27,141 nt of DNA from Terramyces sp. JEL0728 (GCA_027603945.1 JADIIU010000156.1:1-27141), one strand, 5' to 3'; counted from the stretch's first letter, positions 19,428 to 27,141 are shown. The notes: a model not told the origin generated them from the sequence alone. Numbers and translations: made by a program.

Positions 19428-20771
19428 ATGACTAAATATACAAAACTTGAGGATGGCGAAGATAAAGGAAAAGTCAAGAAATCTAGCCGTGTTTCAAAAA
19501 AGATTACCCTGATAGCCGTCGCAGCAATCGCCTTTGTAATGGTGACATTCCTATGCTCAATGATACTATTGAATGACAAGACAGTAAAGCAGAACCATCT
19601 TGATATCTCCCATTCAAATGCCACGATCGAACGAGTATCGTTTATGAAGCACATGCAACAATATCCGTTTGACGATGCATTGACAGCAATTAGAAAGGGT
19701 GACGACCAAGAAATCAGCAACTACAGATCACTTATTCTGGACTATTTACACGAATACAACAGCAAAACTCCCTTGGAGAAGCCAAATAGAGCGTGCACCA
19801 AACCAACTTTCGAGCCGGTATGCAATGAAGCAATATTCAGCAGAAAGCGAGATAGCCCTGCAAAAGTCGGAATGGTGATTCAATTCGGATTTGAAGTAGA
19901 CTCTCTCCTAATTATTTTAAATCAATACAAAGGTCTGGTGGACAAGCTATTCATCCTGGAATCAACACGCACTCATTTCAAGAATACTAAAAAGCCGCTA
20001 GTCTGGGAACGGATAAAGTATAAACCAGAGTTTCTACCTTTTAGCGATATGGTTGTGCATCTTGTTGTGGACGACTCTCCTATTGCTGTTGGAGAAGTGG
20101 ATATCTGGCAAATGGAACGATTCCAAGAACGTGAGCGGTGGAAAAAATTCTTGGAATGGAATGGAGCTACAAAATATTTCAGTGACACTGATGTATTAGG
20201 TTTCGGTGACCTAGATGAAGTTCCCTCAGCACAAGTGTTAACCGAACTCAAAAATTGCCAGTTTAAAAAAGACATTGATGTAGTCGATGTCGGTATTTGG
20301 TTTCCTATGGGCACTATTCATCAAGCTTTCCGAACTGATTTTCCAGTTCAGTTTAACCTTCCGTATACACTTGGTGATCCAACTTTTTACACTTTTGCTG
20401 GAGCTAAAAGAGCAGGCTCTCCAAGCAGGCAAAGGGGAGGATCGTTGCATCACATTGTTGGTGGAATGCACATGTCTAATTACTGCTACCTGCCGACTAT
20501 GTTACTAAAAGACTTTACATGCTCTGAATGTTCGAGTTTTGACGAAAAGAACATGCTGCTAATGAAAGAACGAATATTTTCCAATAATCACCAGGTTATT
20601 AAAGACTGGCACATGGAAAGATGTGATGTTTCTAGCTGGGGAGCCCGTATTGTAAATGTAGATCAACTGAATGATGAAAATAAGAAGGCGGTTAGTATTC
20701 CATGGTACTTGGAATGCAACAAACACATGTTCCCGAGCTGGCAGCACTTTACCGATTCTCGATTGGGGTAG
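19428..20771 (+). CDS. Family 17 glycosyltransferase (N-acetylglucosaminyltransferase-III-like)
   Basis: 447-aa type II membrane protein without introns. A short cytosolic N-terminus rich in Lys precedes one TM helix (about residues 26-47, TLIAVAAIAFVMVTFLCSMI) and a lumenal catalytic domain (about 135-440). GT17 features: KVGMVIQFGFEVDSLLI, LFILESTRTHFKNTKKPL, the acidic FGDLDEVPSAQVL (the metal/sugar-nucleotide DxD-like site), the SPSRQRGGSLHHIVGGMHMS segment and YCYLPTMLLKDF. In animals the family founder MGAT3 adds the bisecting beta-1,4-GlcNAc to N-glycans in the Golgi; the fungal acceptor is unknown. It sits between two 7TM paralogues and ends 112 nt before gene f. Confidence 0.92.
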   Translation: MTKYTKLEDGEDKGKVKKSSRVSKKITLIAVAAIAFVMVTFLCSMILLNDKTVKQNHLDISHSNATIERVSFMKHMQQYPFDDALTAIRKGDDQEISNYRSLILDYLHEYNSKTPLEKPNRACTKPTFEPVCNEAIFSRKRDSPAKVGMVIQFGFEVDSLLIILNQYKGLVDKLFILESTRTHFKNTKKPLVWERIKYKPEFLPFSDMVVHLVVDDSPIAVGEVDIWQMERFQERERWKKFLEWNGATKYFSDTDVLGFGDLDEVPSAQVLTELKNCQFKKDIDVVDVGIWFPMGTIHQAFRTDFPVQFNLPYTLGDPTFYTFAGAKRAGSPSRQRGGSLHHIVGGMHMSNYCYLPTMLLKDFTCSECSSFDEKNMLLMKERIFSNNHQVIKDWHMERCDVSSWGARIVNVDQLNDENKKAVSIPWYLECNKHMFPSWQHFTDSRLG

Positions 20772-20863
20772 GATTGTTCTAATAAAGCACTTGGCTTCTC
20801 CTTGGATTAATTGAGAACTTGTCAAAGCTCCTGGCAGACCAAACGGCAATTATATTCCGTAAA

Positions 20864-20869
20864 TGACGT
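20864..20869 (+). promoter_or_regulatory. TGACGT element at the start of 7TM f
   Basis: Fourteen bases before the ATG. ATGACG also opens a six-codon upstream reading frame (MTFVTL) that ends directly before the main ATG. Confidence 0.5.
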
Positions 20870-20883
20870 TTGTTACTTTGTAA

Positions 20884-21789
20884 ATGCGACATCAGACAAG
20901 CATTTCTGCGGATACCAGTCTTTCTCTTGTAATATTGCTCATTGCTGCTGGATCAATATTCACCATCATTAAAATCGCATATTCCAAATCACTATCCACA
21001 AAATTCCGACGGATGTTTATTCTAGCACTTGCAGTGAATCTCATAGTAGGGTTTCTGATAGAGCTGTGGTTACTTGCTTGCTATCTAAACACTGCACTGT
21101 GCGAAGCAATATTTCCCTCAAATAATTACGACCCGATATTTCTGACAGTAACATTTATTTGCGATACCCAAATGTACATTCTATTTTTATTCAACGTTGA
21201 AATTCTCTGGATATTTTCAGTTTTGGATTCCAAAGTAAACCCCGCTCTATTAAGAGGAATGGTAGTCGGTTATACGGTCATGTTTATTGCTCGGTTGGCT
21301 GATCTAGCACTAACCACCGTTACATCCGGTACAGCGGCCAAAATATTTCACGTTATTGTCGCTAATGCCTTTGGTATATCACTGGTACTCTATGACAATA
21401 TTCAAAATGTTTATCTGACCATTCTGGTATTCCGCTTCAACAGAAATAGCACCTTGGTTAACATGGGAAAGACAAACTTGATATATCTGCAGAAGATGGT
21501 ATTGAGCATCCTGGCTGTTGGGTTTTTGGATTGGGTTGGCGTGTTTCTTTCAATAGAAGCAACCATTAACCACGAATGGGAAAATCACTTTGGATTGGCT
21601 TCCTGTCTCATTGTATCTCTTCATACGTTGGCGCTGGTGTATTTGATGAATTTGCTTAAAGAGTTTTCGTTCTCCAAGTCGAAATCTATGATTGACCAAA
21701 TTTCAGATCGGCAATCTGTGAAAAAGGGTGTGCTGTTGAAGGATTTACCAGAGGATCTTTACAGCGAGAGAAAGACTGTTAAGCTGTGA
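20884..21789 (+). CDS. 7TM protein f (receptor-like family, intronless)
   Basis: 301 aa, start MRHQTSISADTSLSLVILL, seven TM segments and no introns. Closest to protein e: NVEILWIFSVLDSKVNPALL after TM3, NAFGISLVLYDNIQNVYLTI in TM5 (e has MGSVLYDNVQNGYLTI), VGFLDWVGVFLSIEA in TM6, and LHTLALVYLMNLLKEFSFSK in TM7. The tail ends LKDLPEDLYSERKTVKL, matching the end of e. Role unknown; receptor-like by topology. Confidence 0.83.
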   Translation: MRHQTSISADTSLSLVILLIAAGSIFTIIKIAYSKSLSTKFRRMFILALAVNLIVGFLIELWLLACYLNTALCEAIFPSNNYDPIFLTVTFICDTQMYILFLFNVEILWIFSVLDSKVNPALLRGMVVGYTVMFIARLADLALTTVTSGTAAKIFHVIVANAFGISLVLYDNIQNVYLTILVFRFNRNSTLVNMGKTNLIYLQKMVLSILAVGFLDWVGVFLSIEATINHEWENHFGLASCLIVSLHTLALVYLMNLLKEFSFSKSKSMIDQISDRQSVKKGVLLKDLPEDLYSERKTVKL

Positions 21790-22196
21790 GTTCATTGTTC
21801 GGGCCAACTTCGGAGATGAATAAAGCTGCTTTGAAAGTTTTTGATAGTCAAAGATCAACCAGATGAGAGGAGAAACGAACAGTTAGTCCGGTCGTAATTA
21901 CTCTATTCCTCTACGGTTATTCAATTTGGTCCTTTCAAGATATTAAATTAGTGGTGGGGGACAGTGCTCATGTAGTATGACCTAATCAAACTGCATAAAC
22001 CAAACATAGCCATAATTAAATGACAGATTCTTTCAGTTTGTTTCCCACTGATCTAGCCGGAAATAGAGATCGGGTAAAACAATATAAATACCCGCCGTTT
22101 TACCACTATTGCGGTATGGTATTTTCACGTCTTTTGGGTTTGCATAAACAACCACCATATCACATGGAATTGGCATGAGATGGCGCTATATACAGG
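21790..22196. other. Promoter region of the His/Gly-rich peptide gene
   Basis: No coding sequence seen. It has an AATAAA near 21820 for gene f, a second TATA-like TATAAATACCCGCC near 22084 and the true TATA box at its end. Confidence 0.45.
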
Positions 22197-22204
22197 TATA
22201 AATA
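22197..22204 (+). promoter_or_regulatory. TATA box of the His/Gly-rich peptide gene
   Basis: TATAAATA, within the near-palindrome GGTATAAATACC, lies 28 nt before the ATG at 22233. Confidence 0.55.
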
Positions 22205-22232
22205 CCTCAAGGTTTTTGTAAATCCATCAAGA

Positions 22233-22366
22233 ATGTACTCTGAAGACGAAAGACCAGGACGCGGCGGACACCACAAACCAGGAGGTAAGCTATGCTAATA
22301 GTAGGTGGCCATAACAGCCCTCACCGCCCACCACACCATGGAGGTGGCCACCATGGTGGGCATTAA
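22233..22366 (+). CDS. 37-residue His/Gly-rich peptide, spliced
   Basis: Two tiny exons separated by a 20-nt intron at 22285-22304 (GTAAGCTATGCTAATAGTAG). The peptide starts MYSEDERPGRGGHH and ends PPHHGGGHHGGH; about a quarter of its residues are His and a third Gly. No signal peptide. His clusters of this kind often bind Zn, Cu or Ni, but this is inference. Support for a real gene: a TATA box 28 nt upstream, a canonical intron with CTAAT branch point, and an AATAAA 19 nt after the stop (22386-22391). No family recognised. Easily missed by gene finders because both exons are far below usual cut-offs. Confidence 0.7.
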
Positions 22367-22385
22367 AGACAGCTTAGATTTCTTA

Positions 22386-22391
22386 AATAAA
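22386..22391 (+). terminator. AATAAA of the His/Gly-rich peptide gene
   Basis: AATAAA lies 19 nt after the TAA stop. Confidence 0.55.
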
Positions 22392-22410
22392 GCAATCGTC
22401 TTTGATATAG

Positions 22411-22490
22411 CATTTACTCTTATTTCCATTTACTCACAGTTTCATTTACTCTTATTCCATTGCTCACAGTTTCCATTTACTCTTATTTCC
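22411..22490. repeat. 31-32 nt tandem repeat, 2.5 copies
   Basis: Units begin CATTTACTCTTATTTCCATT and end in CTCACAGTTT(C); there are two full copies and one half. It lies upstream of the BAR-protein start, in its promoter or 5' UTR. Confidence 0.8.
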
Positions 22491-22571
22491 GAATTAGTCG
22501 CTCTCCATTTCAGACAGAATTTCAGTCTTTTGAGGTTGGGAGCCGCTTTCAAAGAGTTTGCAAATTTAAAA

Positions 22572-23578
22572 ATGTCCGCTCAAGAACAATTCTCTGCAGC
22601 TACTTCAGCTCTATCTTCAGCATTTTCCAACTTTACTACCTCTCTTAAACCTCTGGGAGATAACGTTGGTAAACAGTGGGTTCAAGTTTCCCAAGTACCG
22701 TCTCGCTAACATAGTTTGCAAAGGAAAAGATTGGCGGAAACGCAGATGTCACTGAATTACCAGCAGAGTACCGCCAACTAGAAGAAGTATTTCTGATTAA
22801 CGTTAGAGAGTTGACCGCGTCAAACTAGTAAACGAGCTATTGCTCAAAGTCGGAAAGAACTACTCCACTCCAAACTACGACTATGTCCCTCCATTAAACG
22901 ACAAACTAAGCGACTTTGCCTCAGTAGTATCTGCAAATGCTACTTCATTAACACAAAAATTGTCAGGGTCAACAGAAAACGTCTCAGCTCCAACCCATCA
23001 GGAAACACCACCATCTTTATCACACGCATTTGCTAAATCAGCTTTTCAAAGTGCAGAATTGATCGGAACAGACGAACCATTAGGTACTACGATAATAACA
23101 AAGGCGCTGCTTTAAAGAAATTCGCAACCAGCGAAGAAAAGATGGGCAATGCAAGATTACAACAAGATCAAGACGCGGTCCGTAAATTCTGCGTGCCATT
23201 AGTTAATGACTTGGATACCGTTATTGGAGATGCCCTTGTAATTTGTCACTAACCTAGAAATCACGCCGTAATGTTTTATCTTGCCGCCTAACCTATGATT
23301 CATGCCGTGCCCGTCTCAAGTCTGCAGCTCCACCAAAGCAAGAGCAAGTTCGCGCAGAAATGGTTGCCGCTGAAGATGAATTTGTCGCAGCCGTAGATGA
23401 AGCCATGGGTAAGATGAAATTAGTTGTTGAGAACGGAAAAGTTTTGAGAAATTTGGCTGATTTGGTAGCCATCCAACTTCAATATCACAAAGCTTGCTTT
23501 GACGCTCTTTCTGACTTGTCACCAGAGTTGGATGAACTTGTAGTCACTAATGAAGCTCTCTACGCTCCTACTCAATAA
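22572..23578 (+). CDS. Gvp36-type BAR-domain protein
   Basis: 308 aa after removing four introns, each exactly 20 nt: 22695-22714, 22787-22806, 23084-23103, 23238-23257. Together they restore one frame through a sequence that otherwise has several stops. N-terminus MSAQEQFSAATSALSSAFSN, then the domain: KIGGNADVTELPAEYRQLEE, VDRVKLVNELLLKVGKNYST, YDYVPPLNDKLSDFA, ALKKFATSEEKMGNARLQQD, SCRLTYDSCRARLKSAAPPK and a C-terminal helix ending DELVVTNEALYAPTQ. It matches the fungal BAR_2 family of yeast Gvp36, which binds curved Golgi and vesicle membranes in endocytosis and vacuole integrity. The stop TAA is inside AATAAA. Confidence 0.93.
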
Positions 23579-23579
23579 A
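23574..23579 (+). terminator. AATAAA containing the stop of the BAR protein
   Basis: The stop TAA (23576-23578) is part of AATAAA. Confidence 0.6.
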
Positions 23580-23616
23580 ATATGTGATTTAGTTTCAAAA
23601 AAGAGCTACAGTATAT

Positions 23617-24507
23617 TTAAGTGCAAGCTTGACAACTGCCAACTCCGCCAGATAAAACACATTGCAAACCTGGAGCACAATCTTCAAGTACATACCCAGT
23701 GCTTCCAGTAGAATCGGTGTTGACGCAGATTGCCAAAGTATTTCCTGAACAAGTGTACTGCCCAACAGTGCATCCAGTAACAGCAGAGAGATCAGGATTA
23801 GTTGTACATGTGTTGCTAGTGGTTGAACATTGGTATCCACAATAAGCAAGTCCATCACCTGCCACACATGAAGTTCCTTGCGGGCAAGCAGTGACAACAT
23901 ACTGGTTATTGAGGGATCCGAAATTACACGATGCAATTGAACCGGCCTGACTGGTATCGCCAGAGCAAGTAGCGTACCCAACAATTTGAGAAGCACAGCT
24001 GTCCCCATTGTTAATGGTTGGATATACGGTACACGAACCTTGTGTTGTTATCGGATGTATGGTTTTTGAAGTTTGGCAGAGGTTGACACCATTAGAAAAG
24101 CTGGAATATTGTAAAAGACAGCCTGAAGTAGCACCACACCAGTCGCTACCAGTTCCACTATTATCAGCAAGCACTTACCAGTAGCCAAACTTTGAACAAC
24201 ATCCAGCTGCACAGACTGGAACCGCAGAGTTTGCTCCACATGTACCGCTAGGGTTTGCAGGTGGTTGAGGAGCAAGGCAGAGACTGTTTCCAGACGAATC
24301 TAATTGGGAATACTGCGTTGAACAGTCAGATCCAGCTCCACACCACGCATCACCAGTCCCACTGAATTAAAATAGCGCTTACCAATAACCAAATTGTGAG
24401 CAGCAACCGATTGTACAAAGTGGAAAAGCTGAATTTGCACCACAAGTAGCAGCGGAGTTGGACTGAGAATAAACTAGACCGAGGAAGAGATATGACAAAT
24501 ATTTCAT
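23617..24507 (-). CDS. Secreted chitin-binding protein, two CBM18 plus CBM19-like modules
   Basis: 282 aa. Signal peptide MKYLSYLFLGLVYSQS. Two hevein-type CBM18 modules follow: CGANSAFPLCTIGCCSQFGY with CGTGDAWCG, and CGANSAVPVCAAGCCSKFGY with CGTGSDWCG. Each is interrupted by a 21-nt intron (24362-24382 and 24158-24178) in the same codon, between TG and T of the Cys after GY; without splicing that codon would run into a stop. The C-terminal half has Cys-rich modules such as NPDLSAVTGCTVGQYTCSGN...APGLQC that resemble CBM19. It should bind chitin in the wall or mask it; no catalytic domain is present. Two paralogues follow upstream on the same strand. Confidence 0.88.
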
Positions 24508-25006
24508 TATTCTGACGATATTTTAGTAATTTGCTGCTCTTTTAAACCATTCCTCCCGCTGTCTCCGAAAAGCGCATTCAGAAAGTCCGATTGAAATACC
24601 TATAAAAGGTGGTCGGAGGTGTGGTTATAAAGAACGGAATAGTAGAAAGATCACTTGCATGTGCTTGCGTTGTCTATTAAAAGACCACAGAACTAGGATA
24701 ATGAAATCATCGGCAATGTTGAACGAATACGTGAAATAGCTGTAGTGAACAGATGCCGCAATTTCAAAGGATCCTTGATGCGCACAAGAGATATCAACTG
24801 CGGGCAGTATCGATTTAATTTCATCTCGTGTAGCTCCACTGCAGCAATCAATGATTTAGACCCCCCAATCCAGATCAAAGATCAAATAGCTTATTCCATG
24901 TCTGTTCTTGTGCAAGGAAATATGAAGCAACAAGTTCCTCATGAACGTAGATTATCAAAATCATCAAGATAAGCGTGTAAATCAAAAGCAAAATATATTG
25001 ATTATT
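24508..25006. other. Spacer between chitin-binding paralogues 1 and 2
   Basis: No gene I can fully support. Plus-strand TATA-like boxes TATAAAAGG (about 24601) and TTATAAAG (about 24623) precede short open frames at 24659-24820 and 24745-24972, but no splice pattern of this genome's type joins them, so nothing is called. Confidence 0.4.
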
Positions 25007-26239
25007 TCAACAAGCCAAGCAACCAACATTGTAAGGGAAATATTGATCGTTGAGCACCTGGCACTGGTTAGTGCCAGGGCAGAGTGTCATATGATAAACG
25101 TTATTCAACGGATTGGAGTCAACTTGAATACACTGCGCAACTTGAGTACCTGAACAAGCCCACTGTCCAAAAGTACAGCCAGTAACTTTCGACAAATCAG
25201 CATTTGCGGTACAAGTTGTAGATGGAGCAGAGGTGGTTTGCGTAGGAATAGGATTGATCTTTTTGGTAGTTGTTTGAGTAGGAATTGGGTTGATGTTTTT
25301 AGTAGTAGTGGTAGTTTTTGGACACGATGACGCAGCTATGCATTGGATATTGTTAATTCCCACCTGCAAACATTGAAGACCAGGACCACAAGATGAAACA
25401 ACGTAAGCAGTGTCGTAGTTTACATCAACATAGTTACAGATTGCTTGTGATGTGCCTGAACAAGTTATTGTACCATATGTACAACCAGTAACACCTGTCA
25501 AGTCGGGATAAACCGGGCAGGTACCAGTGGACGTTGGAGCTGTGGTGGTAGTAGTCATAGTTGGAATAGGGTTGATTTTTTTGGTAGTCGTAGTTTGTGT
25601 CGGAATTGGATTAATCTTTTTGGTAGTAGTGGTCACAGTAATTCCCTGGCACGATCCACTATTGATACAGATAACATTGTTCACGCCAATCACAGAGCAT
25701 TGAGTGCCAGGGGAGCAAGGCGTAATCACCCAAGCTGTGTTCAAGTTGATATCAACATAGTTGCAAACAGCTTGTTCAGTTCCAGAGCATGTAATTGCAC
25801 CATACGTACATCCAGTCACACCATTCAAGTCAGGATATACTGGACAAGTACCCGTTGCAGTTGGAGCCGTGGTGGTAGTAGTCTTAGTTGGAATAGGATT
25901 GATATTTTTGGTAGTTGTGGTTTTAACAGTGGTTGAGCTAGTCTGGGTAGGGATAGGATTGATATTTTTGGTTGTGGTGGTGGTAGATTGTGGTGCCAAA
26001 CAGAGATTAACTCCGTTGATAGATTGGGAGTACTGTGTCAGACATCCAGAGTTAGCACCGCACCAGGCTGTAGCTGTACCACTAAAATTATTGAGGAATT
26101 ACCAGTAACCAAATGCAGAACAACAGCCAATAATACAAGTAGGCACTGGAGAGTTTGGTCCACACAACCCGCTTGGATTTGGGGGTATTGTGGTTGTGGT
26201 TTGAGCCAGCGCGATACCAATCAAAAAGATCTGTTTCAT
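25007..26239 (-). CDS. Secreted chitin-binding protein, CBM18 plus three CBM19-like modules
   Basis: 403 aa. Start MKQIFLIGIALAQ is a signal peptide; an earlier ATG is out of frame. One CBM18 module, CGPNSPVPTCIIGCCSAFGY followed by CGTATAWCG, is split by a 21-nt intron (26082-26102) at the same Cys codon as in the neighbouring paralogue. Then come Thr-rich linkers with six copies of K(N/K)INPIPT, alternating with three CBM19-like modules, for example CPVYPDLNGVTGCTYGAITC and CTANADLSKVTGCTFGQWAC, each with a GTQC/GLQC-type end. The linkers look O-glycosylated. Likely a wall-associated chitin-binding protein with no enzyme domain. Confidence 0.88.
25057..25078. repeat. Perfect 9-bp inverted repeat in coding sequence
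   Basis: Arms CCTGGCACT and AGTGCCAGG around the 4-base loop GGTT, inside the last CBM19-like module, where it encodes CPGTNQCQV. Confidence 0.6.
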
Positions 26240-26501
26240 TAAGATTCTTGTATCCAGATTTCATTTTTATATTGATTTAATTTACGCTCCGCTAAAACAC
26301 ACAAATTAAAAAATCTAATTAAAATCCGAAAGTCCGAAGGATAATGAATAACACATAGTCAAGCCGCATAATCTGGCACATTTCTGCTATGATCTCTAAA
26401 TCGCTCTTGGTTCCATCTCTGCTTTATACCACTTCAAGTGTGCCAACTGATCGCTCAATAAAATACGGAAAATTTCATATAAAGTGACATTCAAACACAG
26501 A
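26240..26501. other. Promoter of chitin-binding paralogue 2
   Basis: 262 nt. It contains a TATAAAA box (26265-26271, minus strand) 25 nt before the ATG at 26239. Nothing else recognised. Confidence 0.5.
26265..26271 (-). promoter_or_regulatory. TATA box of chitin-binding paralogue 2
   Basis: TATAAAA on the minus strand, 25 nt upstream of the start codon. Confidence 0.5.
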
Positions 26502-27141
26502 TTAATCATTAGCAGAGGGACATAATTTGCAGAAAGGTACGCCATTGGATAACTGACATTTCAATTGAGCACCGCAATTAAAAGTGACATATGCAGTGTT
26601 CAGAGATGTATCTGTGTAAACGCAAATAGCTACTTGTCTCCGAGAACAAGCTTGTTCCCCAAAGGAGCAGCTAGTTACCACGGTTAAATTAGGATAGTGT
26701 TAAATCAGAGCCAGCACCTGCTTCTTGTTACTTTCGGAAATTGGTATGAAATTCTGGGAGTTTGTTTTAATTGCTAGAGTGTTTGTTGACCTTGCGGAGT
26801 TGGAAGTGCTTGTTCGAGCTGCACTGTGAAGCTTTCATTGTCGTGCTAGCAACTGCAGCAATGTTGGCACAGGTTACTTGATTGACACCTACGACCAGAC
26901 ACTGAGTGCCAGCCTTACACGGTGTCAAATCATACCCAGTATTGTTGTAATTGTCAATATAGTTGCAGAACGCCTGTGACGTTTTTGAGCAGGTAGTTGT
27001 TCTGTATTTACATCCGAATCCGTTACTCAAATCAGGGTACACTGGACAAGCAGTTGGTGTGGGTATTGGAGCAGTACTAACTGTGGCAGTCTTTGTAAGA
27101 AAGTAACTTTGTGCGAGGTGCAGGTTTTAGTTGTGCCGACA
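26502..27141 (-). pseudogene. Third chitin-binding paralogue, decayed and cut by window edge
   Basis: Two CBM19-like modules are recognisable. The upstream one (about 26860-27063) reads TACPVYPDLSNGFGCKYRTT with CKAGTQC; the last (26502-26693) reads PNLTVVTSCSFGEQACSRRQ and ends CKLCPSAND with stop at 26502-26504. They lie in different frames. The 170 nt between them has stops in all three frames and no GTA...AG intron that would join them, and the linker has lost the INPIPT repeats. The sequence 5' of the first module also seems shifted. The signal peptide and any CBM18 lie beyond the window. I read it as a degenerating tandem copy. Confidence 0.6.

Noticed and set aside
23258..23300. A fifth intron (GTAATG... 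near 23270) in the BAR gene
   Set aside because: Reading straight through gives SRRNVLSCRLTYDSCRARLK, which fits the BAR helix, and there is no AG at the right distance.
24601..24972. Possible plus-strand gene behind two TATA-like boxes, with open frames MCLRCLLKDHRTRI... and ...LDPPIQIKDQIAYSM
   Set aside because: No GTA...AG intron of the local size joins the frames; the only options are a GTG donor or a 27-nt intron with the wrong phase.

Overview
This window is nuclear DNA of a fungus. Its genes include a NADPH-oxidase regulator (NoxR type), a Gvp36-type BAR protein, homoserine kinase, the Spb1 rRNA methyltransferase, hevein-type chitin-binding secreted proteins and a GPI-anchored Cys-rich wall protein. 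A clear CDK20/CCRK orthologue, a kinase linked to cilia in other lineages, makes an early-diverging, possibly zoosporic fungus my best guess; the species is not recognised.

The strongest signal is gene architecture. Almost every spliced gene becomes a full-length, family-consistent protein only when introns of 19-22 nt are removed. I placed 32 (nine of 19 nt, sixteen of 20, five of 21, two of 22). All begin GTA, nearly all carry a TAAY- or TGAY-like branch point a few bases before the end, and all end in AG. A 33rd candidate is only 18 nt. This is far below the usual fungal intron size and close to the smallest spliceosomal introns known.

Layout. 1-2370 (+): two tandem secreted PHI-1/EXORDIUM-like genes, each broken by different small indels. 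2504-3583 (-): CDK20. 4072-4353 (+): small AT-hook protein. 4674-6001 (-): NoxR. 6409-7188 (+): divergent from NoxR, a protein that matches the YAP-binding domain of TEAD factors but has no TEA DNA-binding domain. 7384-11003 (-): four tandem seven-transmembrane (7TM) proteins lying just downstream of homoserine kinase (11056-12063, -). 12150-14508 (-): GPI-anchored protein with four 8-Cys modules. 15035-17557 (-): SPB1. 17991-21789 (+): two more 7TM genes, without introns, flanking a family-17 glycosyltransferase. 22233-22366 (+): a 37-residue His/Gly-rich peptide gene. 22572-23578 (+): the BAR protein. 23617 to the window end (-): three CBM18/CBM19-like chitin-binding paralogues, the last one decayed and cut by the edge.

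The six 7TM genes share TM motifs, and each has a TGACGT element within about 41 nt of its start codon, which suggests common control. Genes are packed tightly (gaps of 31-52 nt in the 7TM/THR1 block), and several stop codons lie inside the AATAAA poly(A) signal. Together with the tiny introns this points to a genome under strong compaction. Wall- and surface-related functions dominate: chitin binding, a GPI protein, a glycosyltransferase, receptor-like 7TM proteins and NADPH-oxidase control.
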